From positions 248,001 through 312,000 of the forward strand of contig NZ_JAGMUK010000054.1 of assembly GCF_019049245.1 (NCBI RefSeq): DNA of 64,000 bases, given 5' to 3'. The position numbers and the translations under genes were made by a program. Origin of the DNA: Streptomyces sp. AC555_RSS877. GTDB taxonomy: Bacteria > Actinomycetota > Actinomycetes > Streptomycetales > Streptomycetaceae. Below the pieces are notes generated by a model. It ran no database searches. It saw only the letters and a list, made by a program, of their open reading frames with translations, and was not told the DNA's origin. Position 1 is the stretch's first letter, and every line of letters starts with the position of its first letter. Of the stretch, positions 1-7,856 are shown piece by piece.

Positions 1-109
1 CGTCTCCCTGACGGTGAACACCCACAGCGTGGGCGGGGCCGTGACCGAGCTGGACTTCGAGCTCGCGGCGAAAGTGGAGGCGCTCGCTCCCGGCCACGGA
101 GCCCAGTGA
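1..109 (+). CDS. pterin-4a-carbinolamine dehydratase, C-terminal end (partial)
   Basis: Only the last 35 codons are inside the window, read in the frame starting at base 2 and ending with TGA at 107-109. The visible peptide carries the run THSVGGAVTELDFELAAKVE, which matches the conserved C-terminus of the PCD/DCoH family (a hydrophobic strand, a TH..GG turn, then T..D..LA.K). Family members dehydrate 4a-hydroxytetrahydrobiopterin in the cytoplasm and recycle the cofactor of aromatic amino acid hydroxylases. The stop overlaps the GTG start of the next gene, so the two are probably co-transcribed. The call rests on a short tail only. Confidence 0.65.
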   Translation, partial: VSLTVNTHSVGGAVTELDFELAAKVEALAPGHGAQ

Positions 110-858
110 CGCGGGTGCTGGACTATGACAAGGAATCCGACGCCTACGACGCCACCCGCGGCGGCGAGCCCAGGGCCGCCGCGGCCGCCGACGCCGTCCT
201 CGGCCTGATCCCCGCCGCCGCCCGCCGCCTCCTCGACGTCGCCTGCGGCACGGGGATCGTGACCCGTCGCCTGGCGGCGGCCCGGCCCGGCCTGCGGGTG
301 ACGGGTGCGGACCTGACGTACGGGATGGCCCGGAGGGCGGACGAACGGCTGCCCGGAGCGATCGTCCTCGCGGACGGCCGCCGGCTGCCGTTCCCCGACG
401 GGGCGTTCGACGCCGTCACCAGTGTGTGGCTGCTTCATCTGCTCGACGGGCCCGGCGACGTCCGGGCCGTCGTCGCCGAGTGCGCCCGCGTGCTGCGGCC
501 GGGCGGCGTGTACGTCACCACCGTCGACAAGGCCGCCGCACACGATGTGGGCAGCGACATCGACGCGGTGCTCGCGCCGCGCCCGCGCCGGCCGGCCCGG
601 GACGCGCCGGAAGCCGTTGTGTCGTATGCGGTCGACTGTGGGCTGGATCCGGCAGGGAAGGGCCGCTTCCCCGGCCTCGGTCAGGGCCGCAGCCCGCGCG
701 GTACGGTCGCGGACCTGCGCCGCGGCTGGTTCACGCGGATGCCGCCCGGCCATCCCCTTGTCGACCGGTTCGCCACCCTCCTGGAGGCGCTGCCCGACCA
801 GGACCGGCCGCGGCCCGACCCGGTGTTCACGGTGCTGGCGTTCCGGAAGGCCGGCTGA
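106..858 (+). CDS. class I SAM-dependent methyltransferase (type 11-like)
   Basis: This 250-residue protein has a Rossmann-type methyltransferase core. Motif I is LLDVACGTG at residues 43-50, followed by an acidic residue ending strand 2 (VTGADLT), a motif near FPDGAFDAVTS, and the VLRPGGVYVTT strand of post-motif III. The substrate cannot be deduced. The GTG start overlaps the preceding stop codon, which implies translational coupling with the pterin dehydratase gene. The last 32 bases overlap the 3' end of the convergent downstream gene. Codons around 624-652 (TAT GCG GTC GAC TGT, then GGA TCC sequence) are unlike their neighbours and contain a member of the dispersed repeat described below. 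Confidence 0.8.
   Translation: MTRVLDYDKESDAYDATRGGEPRAAAAADAVLGLIPAAARRLLDVACGTGIVTRRLAAARPGLRVTGADLTYGMARRADERLPGAIVLADGRRLPFPDGAFDAVTSVWLLHLLDGPGDVRAVVAECARVLRPGGVYVTTVDKAAAHDVGSDIDAVLAPRPRRPARDAPEAVVSYAVDCGLDPAGKGRFPGLGQGRSPRGTVADLRRGWFTRMPPGHPLVDRFATLLEALPDQDRPRPDPVFTVLAFRKAG
624..638 (+). repeat. dispersed palindromic island, reference copy
   Basis: The 15-mer GTATGCGGTCGACTG lies inside the methyltransferase gene and is followed by CTGGATCC at 643-650. The identical 15-mer occurs on the other strand at 18490-18504, and 10- to 13-base parts recur at 38075, 40270, 39661 and 50655. It contains a SalI-type GTCGAC palindrome joined to a TATGC half. Function is unknown. Confidence 0.6.
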
Positions 859-1303
859 AGTCCATGGACCAGTTGGTCACCCAGGTGTCCCCGTCGTCCA
901 CCGAGAAGGCCTGTTCCCAGCGGGCCGTGGTGGCGGAGATCCCCGACCACACGAACCGCACCCGCACGTCCTTCCCTTCGTGGGTGTCGTCGCCGTGGAA
1001 CTCGCCGCGCCCGCCCTCGAAGCGGCCGATGACCGGCGGGAACAGCTTTCCGCTGCGGCTGGAGGACCAGTTCAGCGACCACTGGCGGGTCTCCCGGTCG
1101 AAGAGCCGCAGCGTCAGCCCCTTCCACCCCTGCCCCGGCACGTCCAGTTCGTCGATGTTCGCGGCCCCGTCGAACAGGCTCCAGCAGCGGCTGCCGGCCC
1201 CGAACTCCTCCCAACCGCTGTCCTGATCGAGGAAGTCGGTGCGGCGTCGATGGCGGACCTCCCACTCGCCGTGCAGGAAGTCGAAGTCGTGCGGGCTGCT
1301 CAT
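827..1303 (-). CDS. DUF1579-like small protein
   Basis: The 158-residue protein starts with DFDFLHGEWEVRHRRR and continues with a string of aromatic-rich strands (WEEFGAGSRCW, RQWSLNWSSSRSG, ARWEQAFSVDDGDTWVTNW). This is the pattern of small single-domain beta-barrel proteins usually labelled DUF1579, whose biochemical role is not established. There is no signal peptide, so it is probably cytoplasmic. Its ATG at 1303 overlaps the TGA of the upstream gene (1303-1305), so it is the second gene of a two-gene operon read leftward. Its 3' end overlaps the convergent methyltransferase gene by 32 bases. No catalytic residue can be named. Confidence 0.7.
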   Translation of the reverse strand: MSSPHDFDFLHGEWEVRHRRRTDFLDQDSGWEEFGAGSRCWSLFDGAANIDELDVPGQGWKGLTLRLFDRETRQWSLNWSSSRSGKLFPPVIGRFEGGRGEFHGDDTHEGKDVRVRFVWSGISATTARWEQAFSVDDGDTWVTNWSMDFSRPSGTPAP

Positions 1304-1779
1304 CAGCGGTCTCCTGTGGTTCCGGCGGGCAGGGAATCGGCCAAGTAGGCGTCCAGATCAGGGACGTCGGGGGCGAGCAGGTGCCGTACCCAGGCGTCGC
1401 GTTCGTGCAGGATCGGCGGGAGCTCCCAGACGCAGCCGATCCACGGCCGGTCCGGTGTGACGAAGCGGGTGGGGTCGTCGTCCGGGCAGCCGAGGACGGG
1501 CTGGCCCGCAGCGGCGCCCCGGAAGTGCAGGACGTTGTCCCACACCCAGCTGTACGCGTTCAGGTAGGCGCCGTTGTCGCCACCGCGGTGCAGCACCACG
1601 AACGTCGCCGGCGGCGTCCCGTCCGGCTCCGGCAACAACTCCGGCAGGATCTCGTACGCCGCCTTCTCCACGTCGGGTGCGATGCCCGCCGGGTCCGCGG
1701 TGACGTGGTAGCGCTTGATGCGCCGCCCTGCCACCTCGATCGGCGGCGGCACGGTCAGCAGTTTCTCCGTGAAAGCCAT
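1303..1779 (-). CDS. hypothetical protein, operon partner of the DUF1579-like gene
   Basis: I do not recognise a named family in this 158-residue soluble protein. It contains a likely beta-strand core (ATFVVLHRGGDNGAYLNAYSW) and tryptophan-rich segments (WVWDNVLHF, PWIGCVWELPPILHERDAW) and has no signal peptide or membrane segment. It is divergent from the WYL regulator gene with only 33 bases between the start codons, and it is translationally coupled to the next gene by an ATGA overlap. The geometry suggests that the WYL protein controls this pair. The ligand or reaction remains unknown. Confidence 0.6.
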   Translation of the reverse strand: MAFTEKLLTVPPPIEVAGRRIKRYHVTADPAGIAPDVEKAAYEILPELLPEPDGTPPATFVVLHRGGDNGAYLNAYSWVWDNVLHFRGAAAGQPVLGCPDDDPTRFVTPDRPWIGCVWELPPILHERDAWVRHLLAPDVPDLDAYLADSLPAGTTGDR

Positions 1780-1800
1780 GACGCGACGCTAGGGCGCGTT

Positions 1801-1821
1801 CACTGACATCCTGTGGCAGTG
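1801..1821. promoter_or_regulatory. probable WYL-regulator operator
   Basis: The imperfect inverted repeat CACTGACA / TGGCAGTG (one mismatch, five-base spacer) covers the 5' end of the WYL regulator gene, including its GTG start at 1813, and faces the divergent two-gene operon. Its position in a 33-base divergent spacer fits autorepression and control of the neighbours. This is inferred from position and symmetry only. Confidence 0.4.
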
Positions 1822-2775
1822 AAGTCGAGCCGACTGGTGTCCATCCTGCTGCTGCTCCAGACCCGCGGCCGGATGACCGCCGCCCAGCTCGCCGAGGAGC
1901 TGGAGGTCTCCGTCCGCACGGTCTACCGGGACGTCGAAGCGCTGAGTGCCGCCGGTGTCCCGCTGTACGGCGACGCGGGCCACGCCGGCGGCTACCGACT
2001 CCTCGACGGCTACCGCACACGTCTCACCGGCATGACCGCGGGGGAGGCGCAGGCCCTGTTTCTCTCCGGGGTTCCCGGTCCCGCCGCGGACCTCGGTCTC
2101 GGGTCCGTCCTGGCAGCCGCGCAGCTCAAGGTGCGCGCCGCCCTGCCGGCGGAACTGCGCGCCCACGCGGACCGGATCAGCGGCCGCTTCCACCTCGACG
2201 CGCCGGGATGGTACGCGGACGGGGACGAGACGCCGTACCTGTCCGCGGTCGCCGACGCGGTATGGAACAACCGTATCCTGGATATCGTATACCGTCGCTG
2301 GCGTGTGCCCACCGACGTGGAGCGCCGCCTCGAACCCTACGGACTGGTCCTCAAAGCGGGCCGCTGGTACGTCGTCGCCGGCCCCGGACCACGCACCTAC
2401 CGCGTCGACCAGATCCTCCAACTCACCCCCAGCAGCGAGGAGTTCACCCTCCCCGACCACTTCGACCTGGCCGCGTACTGGACGGCGTACCAGCGCGACT
2501 TCCACGCCCGGCTCCAGCAGGGCGAGGCGGTGGTGCGCCTGGCGCCGGGCGTACAACTCGCCAGGCAGACAGTGGCCGGTGGACACACCGACGACGAAGG
2601 CTGGACCGTGGCCACCGTCCCCATCGAGTCCCTCGACCACGCCCACGCCGAGTTCCTGTGCCTGGGCACCGGCGTGGAGGTGCTCGAACCACCCGAGCTG
2701 CGCGCGAGGATCGCCCGCACGGTCGCCGAGTTGGCTGAAAGATACGGCAACTCGGGTGTGCCCGGCGGCGACTGA
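1813..2775 (+). CDS. HTH/WYL-domain transcriptional regulator
   Basis: The N-terminal 60 residues form a DeoR/HTH_11-type winged helix (MTAAQLAEELEVSVRTVYRDVEAL, then GYRLLDGY). Residues about 140-220 form the WYL ligand-sensing domain, with the characteristic RRLEPYGLVLKAGRWYVVA and the YRVDQI strand, and a C-terminal WCX-like segment follows. At 320 residues it has the normal length for YafY-like actinobacterial regulators. The GTG start at 1813 is probably leaderless or nearly so, because only 33 bases separate it from the divergent gene. Codons near 2261-2295 (GTA TGG, CGT ATC, GAT ATC GTA TAC CGT) are unusual for this gene and coincide with a palindromic island. Confidence 0.88.
   Translation: MAVKSSRLVSILLLLQTRGRMTAAQLAEELEVSVRTVYRDVEALSAAGVPLYGDAGHAGGYRLLDGYRTRLTGMTAGEAQALFLSGVPGPAADLGLGSVLAAAQLKVRAALPAELRAHADRISGRFHLDAPGWYADGDETPYLSAVADAVWNNRILDIVYRRWRVPTDVERRLEPYGLVLKAGRWYVVAGPGPRTYRVDQILQLTPSSEEFTLPDHFDLAAYWTAYQRDFHARLQQGEAVVRLAPGVQLARQTVAGGHTDDEGWTVATVPIESLDHAHAEFLCLGTGVEVLEPPELRARIARTVAELAERYGNSGVPGGD
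2274..2293 (+). repeat. dispersed palindromic island in the WYL gene
   Basis: The sequence holds TATCC-T-GGATA (a palindrome) followed immediately by CGTATACC. It is embedded in codons GTA, CGT, GAT and GTA, all rare elsewhere in this gene. It resembles the island at 21718-21769, which also carries TATCC/GGATA arms. Confidence 0.45.
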
Positions 2776-2816
2776 AGAGGAACGGAACCCGCCCGTCCTC
2801 TCTGGAGGTTCGCCCC

Positions 2817-4745
2817 GTGCAGAACCCGCACCCGCACCCCCGGTCACACCCCCGGACACCCCCGTCCCCGCAGCCGCTCCCGCGCCGGCACCGCAGACGC
2901 CGCGTGCTCCTCTCGGCGGCCACCGCCGTCGCGGCCCTCGTGGGCGCCGGACTCACCACGTCACTCGGCGCCGACACCGCCGAGGCCGCCACCGCCCGCC
3001 AGGTCGAGAAGCTCGACCGCGGAGTCGTCAGCGTGCACACCGACAGCGGCAACCTGGTCAGCTGGCGCTGGCTCGGCACCGACTCGAACGACGTCTCCTT
3101 CAACGTCTACCGGGCCGGCACGAAGGTCAACTCCACCCCGGTCACCGGCTCCACGAACTACTTCCACTCCGGCGCCCCCGCCCAGGCCGACTACACGGTC
3201 CGCGCCGTCGTCGGCGGCGTGGAGCAGGCCGACTCCGTCCACGCCGTCCAACTGCGCACCGGCTACAAGGACGTGCCCATCACCCCGCCCGCCGGCGGCA
3301 CCACACCCGACGGCGTCGCCTACACCTACGAGGCCAACGACGCCTCGGTCGCCGACCTCGACGGCGACGGTGCCCTCGACTTCGTCCTCAAGTGGCAGCC
3401 CACCAACGCCAAGGACAACTCCCAGTCCGGCTACACCGGCAACACCTTCGTCGACGGCGTCAAGCTCGACGGCACCCGGCTGTGGCGCATCGACCTGGGC
3501 CGCAACATCCGCTCCGGCGCGCACTACACGCAGTTCCAGGCGTACGACTACGACGGCGACGGCAAGGCCGAGGTCGCCATGAAGACCGCCGACGGCACCA
3601 AGGACGGCACCGGCGCGGTCATCGGCAGCTCGTCGGCCGACCACCGCAACTCCGGCGGCTACGTGCTGTCCGGCCCCGAGTTCCTGACCATGTTCAACGG
3701 CCAGACCGGCAAGGCCATGCAGAGCGTCGACTACGTCCCGGCCCGCGGCACCGTGTCCTCGTGGGGCGACTCGTACGGCAACCGAGTGGACCGTTTCCTC
3801 GCGGGAACGGCGTACCTGGACGGCTCCCGCCCCTCGCTCATCATGGCGCGCGGCTACTACACCCGCTCGGTGATCGCCGCCTGGGACTGGCGCAACGGCA
3901 CCTTCACCCGCCGCTGGACCTTCGACACCTCCTCCTCCACCAACGCCGGCAAGGGTTTCGACGGCCAGGGCAACCACAGCCTGTCCATCGCCGACGTCGA
4001 CGGCGACGGCAAGGACGAGATCGTGTACGGCGCCATGACCGTGGACGACAACGGCTCCGGGCTGTGGACGACCCGAACGGGCCACGGCGACGCCGGCCAC
4101 GTCGGGGACCTCAACCCCTCGCGGGCGGGCCTGGAGTACTTCAAGGTCTCCGAGAGCACCAGCCAGCCCGGCTCGTGGCTGGCCGACGCACGCACCGGCG
4201 CCCTCCTGTGGCAGACGGCCTCCGGCGCCGACAACGGCCGCGGAGTCGCCGCCGACGTCTACGCCGGCAGCGCGGGCGCGGAAGCCTGGTCCGCCTCCGA
4301 CACCACCCTGCGCTCCGCGACCGGAGCCTCCCTCGGCCGCGAGCCCTCCAGCATCAACTTCGTGAGCTGGTGGGACGGCGACCCGGTCCGCGAACTCCTC
4401 GACGGCACCCGCATCGACAAGTACGGCACCTCCGGCGACACCCGCCTGCTGACCGGCGCGGGTGTCCACTCCAACAACGGCACCAAGGCCACGCCGTCCC
4501 TGTCCGGTGACATCCTCGGAGACTGGCGCGAGGAGGTCGTCTGGCCGACGTCGAACAACACGGCACTGCGGATCTACTCGACCCCGACCGAGACCAGCAC
4601 CAAGATCACGACCCTGCTGCACGACACGATGTACCGCACGGCACTGGCCTGGCAAAATACTGCATACAACCAGCCGCCGCACCCGAGCTTCTTCATCGGC
4701 AACGGGATGGCGACGGCACCGCGGCCGACGGTCTACACGCCCTAG
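2817..4745 (+). CDS. rhamnogalacturonan lyase, PL11 family, secreted
   Basis: The 642-residue protein opens with a long basic leader (RRHRRRR) and a hydrophobic stretch ending near AEAATA at about residue 58, so it is exported. The mature part shows the PL11 layout: an Ig-like N-terminal strand region (SFNVYRAGTKVNSTPV), then an eight-bladed propeller with repeated calcium-binding loops (DLDGDGALDF, DYDGDGKAEVAMKT, DVDGDGKDEIVYG) and the family C-terminus WQNTAYNQPPHPSFF. PL11 enzymes cleave the rhamnose-galacturonate backbone of pectin by beta-elimination. The GTG start is chosen for the CTGGAGG ribosome site nine bases upstream. The C-terminal codons CAA AAT ACT GCA TAC are unusually AT-rich. 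It begins the cell-wall degradation island and converges on the GH74 gene. Confidence 0.9.
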   Translation: MQNPHPHPRSHPRTPPSPQPLPRRHRRRRVLLSAATAVAALVGAGLTTSLGADTAEAATARQVEKLDRGVVSVHTDSGNLVSWRWLGTDSNDVSFNVYRAGTKVNSTPVTGSTNYFHSGAPAQADYTVRAVVGGVEQADSVHAVQLRTGYKDVPITPPAGGTTPDGVAYTYEANDASVADLDGDGALDFVLKWQPTNAKDNSQSGYTGNTFVDGVKLDGTRLWRIDLGRNIRSGAHYTQFQAYDYDGDGKAEVAMKTADGTKDGTGAVIGSSSADHRNSGGYVLSGPEFLTMFNGQTGKAMQSVDYVPARGTVSSWGDSYGNRVDRFLAGTAYLDGSRPSLIMARGYYTRSVIAAWDWRNGTFTRRWTFDTSSSTNAGKGFDGQGNHSLSIADVDGDGKDEIVYGAMTVDDNGSGLWTTRTGHGDAGHVGDLNPSRAGLEYFKVSESTSQPGSWLADARTGALLWQTASGADNGRGVAADVYAGSAGAEAWSASDTTLRSATGASLGREPSSINFVSWWDGDPVRELLDGTRIDKYGTSGDTRLLTGAGVHSNNGTKATPSLSGDILGDWREEVVWPTSNNTALRIYSTPTETSTKITTLLHDTMYRTALAWQNTAYNQPPHPSFFIGNGMATAPRPTVYTP

Positions 4746-4878
4746 TCCCGGACCGTCCCAGCCCTCGTCGCTGTGGTGGCTCCGAGGCGCCCGGGTCCTC
4801 TCCGACCAGTCGAGGCCCAAGGCGTCACCGAGCCACCGCAGCGCTGCCTCCGTACAGCCGTACGCCCGGCGATCCCAC

Positions 4879-4912
4879 GGAGGGCGCGTGCCGCGGCCGG
4901 CAGGCGCCCTCC
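4879..4912. terminator. stem-loop between convergent PL11 and GH74 genes
   Basis: Arms GGAGGGCGC (4879-4887) and GCGCCCTCC (4904-4912) pair perfectly, and after one G-G mismatch TGCCG/CGGCA pairs inside, closing on a four-base loop. It lies just beyond the GH74 stop and 130 bases after the PL11 stop, so it could terminate both genes. No T-run follows, as is usual in Streptomyces. Confidence 0.55.
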
Positions 4913-4919
4913 GAGGTCG

Positions 4920-7580
4920 TCAGCTCACCGTGCAGCTCTGGTCACCGACCTTGAACACCGCCGGTTTGGTGTTCGTCCCCGACCAGCTCCCCGTGAACCC
5001 GAAGCTCACCGACGAGCCCGCCGCCACGTTGGTGTTCCAGCCGACGTTCCTGGCTGTCACCGACGTGCCGGACTGTGACGCCTCGGCGTTCCACGCCTGG
5101 GTCACCTTCTGCCCGTCCGCGAAGGTCCAGCCAAGTGACCAGCCGCTCCAAGCGGTTGCGCCGGTGTTCGACAGTTGTACGTCCGCCTGGAAGCCGCCCG
5201 ACCACTGGTTGGTGACCTTGTACGTCACCGCACAGGCACCGGTCGGGGTCGGGCCGGGGCCCGGTCCCGGGTCGGTTCCGCCGCCTCCGGCGTCGGAGCT
5301 GTCGCCGTAGATCACCCCGCGGCCGTTCGTCGCCACGTACACGCGGCCGTACACCCGCGGGTCGCCGGTGATCGCCGCGCCCGTCCAGCCCCACTCGTGG
5401 GCGTCGTCGTTGATGCGGGTCCAGGTCGCGCCCTTGTCGGTGGAGCGGAAGATGCCACGCACTCCGGCGATCTTCGCGCTGGTGTAGAGCGTCTGGTACG
5501 ACGCCCCCGTCGCCGCCTTGCCGAAGCCGATGGTGTCGGCCTGCTCGACGCCGGAGAGCTTGGTGAAGGTCGCGCCGCCGTCCGTGGAGTGCCACAGCCC
5601 GTACGCGCCGTCGCTCGCACCGCCCGCCAGCCACACGTCGCCCTTCGTGCCGGGCAGCGCCTTGAAGCGCACGCTGTCACCGCTCGGCAGTCCGGTCGCC
5701 GAGGACGTGGTGAAGGTCGCGCCGCCGTCCGAACTGACGTAGAACTTGCCGGACTTGAAGCCGTAGAAGACCTTCGGGTCCACCCGGTCCGACTCGACGA
5801 CCGCGTCGGCGGGGATGCCGCTCGACGCCGCCCAGGACGAGCCGAAACCCGTCGCGTACTGGACGCCGGTGCCGGCCGGGCTCCACACGAACCGGCTGCC
5901 GTCGGCCGCCGCCGCGACCGTGCCGCCGCCGCTGACGCCCGAAGGGTCGGTGCCCGCGAACCAGTTGGCGCCGTTGTCCGTCGAGAACGCGATGTGCGGC
6001 CCCGAGTCGAGGTTGCCGACCCGGACCACCGTGTTCGGGGTGGTCTCGGCGAAGTCCAGGCTGGTCGTCGAGGTGAAGTTCGGCGAGGTGAACATCATCG
6101 ACGGGACCTTCGTCAGGTCCGTGTGCCGGAAGCCGCCGATGTCACCGAGGGCGCTCAGCAGCGGGGCGCCGGAGGGAGGCGACGCGAGGTCGTTGACCGC
6201 CGTCTCCTCCAGTCCCCGCACCATCGGCTTGATGGTGAACTGGCTTCCGCTGTCCCAGTTGGTGAGGTTCTCCGTGCCGTAGACCGTCGCGCCGGTCCCG
6301 TACATCATCCGGTCCGAGTCGAACGGGTCGATCTCCAGTGCCTCGGTCATCCAGCCGAGTTTCGGGGCCTGCTCGGGCGGCGAGGGGTTCGCACCCCAGG
6401 TCAGCCACGGTGAGGACGACACGTCCATCGTGTAGCGGTTCGAGCGGGTGGGATACGAGGTGTAGTCCCACGCCTTCGTCCAGGTCCCGCCGCTGTCCGT
6501 GGAACGGAAGATCTGGGTGTCCGGCCACCAGGAGCTGTATGCGGTGGCCATGACGGTGCCGGGCTCTAGCCGGTCCACCGTCAGCCCGCTGAAGCCGTAG
6601 TAGGTGTCGGCCTCGGCGACCGGGCTGATGTTCGTCCAGGTGCCGGTCGCGGTCGCGTACCGCCACAACTGGCCCTTGCCGCCGTCGTACGGCCCGCCCT
6701 TGTCGCTGTATGCGAGATACAGAAAACCGTTCGCCGTATCCAGTACGCCCTTGTGCGCGAGGTATCCCGTCGGCTGCCCGGCCAGCCGCGTCCAGGTCGC
6801 GCCCGCGTCCGTCGAGCGGTACACCGCGTTGTCCTTGTCGGCGACCCCGACGTAGATCGTCTTCGTCGCGTTCTGGGAGGTGCCCGTCGACTCGTCGAAG
6901 GTGACCCACACGATGCCCTGGTTGTCGCTGGCGTACCCGCTGGTGTCGCTCGGGTCCTGGGCGTAGTTGCCGACGTTGGGGAAGCCGGTCACCTGCGACC
7001 AGGTGACGCCGGAGTCCGTCGACCGCCACAGGCCCTTGCCGCTCGGCGCGCCGAGGTACAGCACGCTGTTCTTGTTCGGGTCGATCGCCAGCCGCTCGCC
7101 CATGCCCCGGCCGGGCATGTTGCCGCCCAGCTTGAAGGGCAGGTCGGTCTTCTGCCAGCTGGCGCCCCGGTCGGAGGACCTGAGCACGGCCCCGTTCCCC
7201 GGATCCCAGCCGTTCGTGTACGTGCCGACAGCCGCGTACACCTTGTCCGGGTCCACGGAGTCCGAGGCCAGAGCGGCCACGCCGGTGTGCCCCCAGTCGT
7301 CCCAGCCGACCGAGTCCAGCAGGGGCGTCCAGGTCTTCGTCGACTCCTGCCAGCGGTAGGCACCGCCGATGTCGGTACGGGCGTACGCCAGGTTCTTCTC
7401 GGTGCGGTTGAAGACGATGCCGGGGACGAAACCGCCGCCGTCGATCCGCGCGTTCTTCCAGGTGTACGTGTCGGCGGCGATCGCCGGCTTCACGGGGTCG
7501 GCGGCGAGTGCGGGCGGGGTGCCCGCGAGCAGGCCGGCCGCGAGTGCCAGTACGGCCGTGAGGATGCGGGTTCTTCGCAC
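4920..7580 (-). CDS. GH74 xyloglucanase with C-terminal CBM2, secreted
   Basis: The 886-residue protein begins with a clean Sec signal (MRRTRILTAVLALAAGLLAG... ending ALAADP). The body has many BNR-type repeats of the S.D.G.TW kind (SSDRGASWQ, STDSGVTWS, STDAGATWT, STDGGATFT) that build the two seven-bladed propellers of GH74. A proline/glycine linker near residue 775 leads to a roughly 100-residue CBM2 (TYKVTNQWSGGF ... GWNTNVAAGSSVSFGF). GH74 enzymes hydrolyse xyloglucan backbones outside the cell, and the CBM2 anchors them to cellulose. It is preceded by its own spacer and a strong stem-loop, so it is likely a single-gene transcript. Segments around 6706-6746 carry the dispersed palindrome family. 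Confidence 0.92.
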   Translation of the reverse strand: MRRTRILTAVLALAAGLLAGTPPALAADPVKPAIAADTYTWKNARIDGGGFVPGIVFNRTEKNLAYARTDIGGAYRWQESTKTWTPLLDSVGWDDWGHTGVAALASDSVDPDKVYAAVGTYTNGWDPGNGAVLRSSDRGASWQKTDLPFKLGGNMPGRGMGERLAIDPNKNSVLYLGAPSGKGLWRSTDSGVTWSQVTGFPNVGNYAQDPSDTSGYASDNQGIVWVTFDESTGTSQNATKTIYVGVADKDNAVYRSTDAGATWTRLAGQPTGYLAHKGVLDTANGFLYLAYSDKGGPYDGGKGQLWRYATATGTWTNISPVAEADTYYGFSGLTVDRLEPGTVMATAYSSWWPDTQIFRSTDSGGTWTKAWDYTSYPTRSNRYTMDVSSSPWLTWGANPSPPEQAPKLGWMTEALEIDPFDSDRMMYGTGATVYGTENLTNWDSGSQFTIKPMVRGLEETAVNDLASPPSGAPLLSALGDIGGFRHTDLTKVPSMMFTSPNFTSTTSLDFAETTPNTVVRVGNLDSGPHIAFSTDNGANWFAGTDPSGVSGGGTVAAAADGSRFVWSPAGTGVQYATGFGSSWAASSGIPADAVVESDRVDPKVFYGFKSGKFYVSSDGGATFTTSSATGLPSGDSVRFKALPGTKGDVWLAGGASDGAYGLWHSTDGGATFTKLSGVEQADTIGFGKAATGASYQTLYTSAKIAGVRGIFRSTDKGATWTRINDDAHEWGWTGAAITGDPRVYGRVYVATNGRGVIYGDSSDAGGGGTDPGPGPGPTPTGACAVTYKVTNQWSGGFQADVQLSNTGATAWSGWSLGWTFADGQKVTQAWNAEASQSGTSVTARNVGWNTNVAAGSSVSFGFTGSWSGTNTKPAVFKVGDQSCTVS
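6706..6746. repeat. dispersed palindromic islands in the GH74 gene
   Basis: CTGTAT (6706-6711) and ATACAG (6717-6722) form a perfect inverted repeat with a five-base spacer. GTATCCAGTAC follows at 6736-6746. A further partial copy, CTGTATGCGGT, lies at 6536-6546 in the same gene. The motifs match pieces of the consensus seen at 624 and 21718. Confidence 0.45.
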
Positions 7581-7647
7581 GGTGGGGGACCTTCCTTTCG
7601 GGAGGGCCTTGCGGGGGGAGGGCCGTTCAGAAGGAGAGCGTGCGAGG

Positions 7648-7686
7648 GGCCGGGCGGCCCCCAGTGCGGGTGGGGGCCGCCCGGCC
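7648..7686. terminator. strong stem-loop between GH48 and GH74 genes
   Basis: A perfect 15-bp stem, GGCCGGGCGGCCCCC (7648-7662) with GGGGGCCGCCCGGCC (7672-7686), closes a nine-base loop. On the minus strand it follows the GH48 gene and precedes GH74, so it probably ends the GH48 transcript. The remaining spacer (7581-7856) shows no gene; AAGCGGTTCC at 7734-7743 is a weak, uncertain resemblance to half of a CebR-type site. Confidence 0.65.
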
Positions 7687-7856
7687 AGGTGGCCCCGTCG
7701 TCAGGTGACGAGACCGCGCACGCGGAGCTTTCAAGCGGTTCCGGGGAAGCGCTGTGAGCTACCGGGCCCCCTCAGGGGCGCGGGTGACTGCACGACCAGC
7801 CACACACGGCCGGCAGCCGAAGAACACAGCCCTTCCCGCGGAGCGCTCGGCGGGGG

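Noticed and set aside
2303..4820. Long open frames on both strands across the PL11 gene (735 aa plus, 619 aa minus)
   Set aside because: They lie in other frames of a well-supported secreted lyase, have extreme Arg/Pro/Gly composition and show no domain; they result from the absence of AT-rich stop codons.
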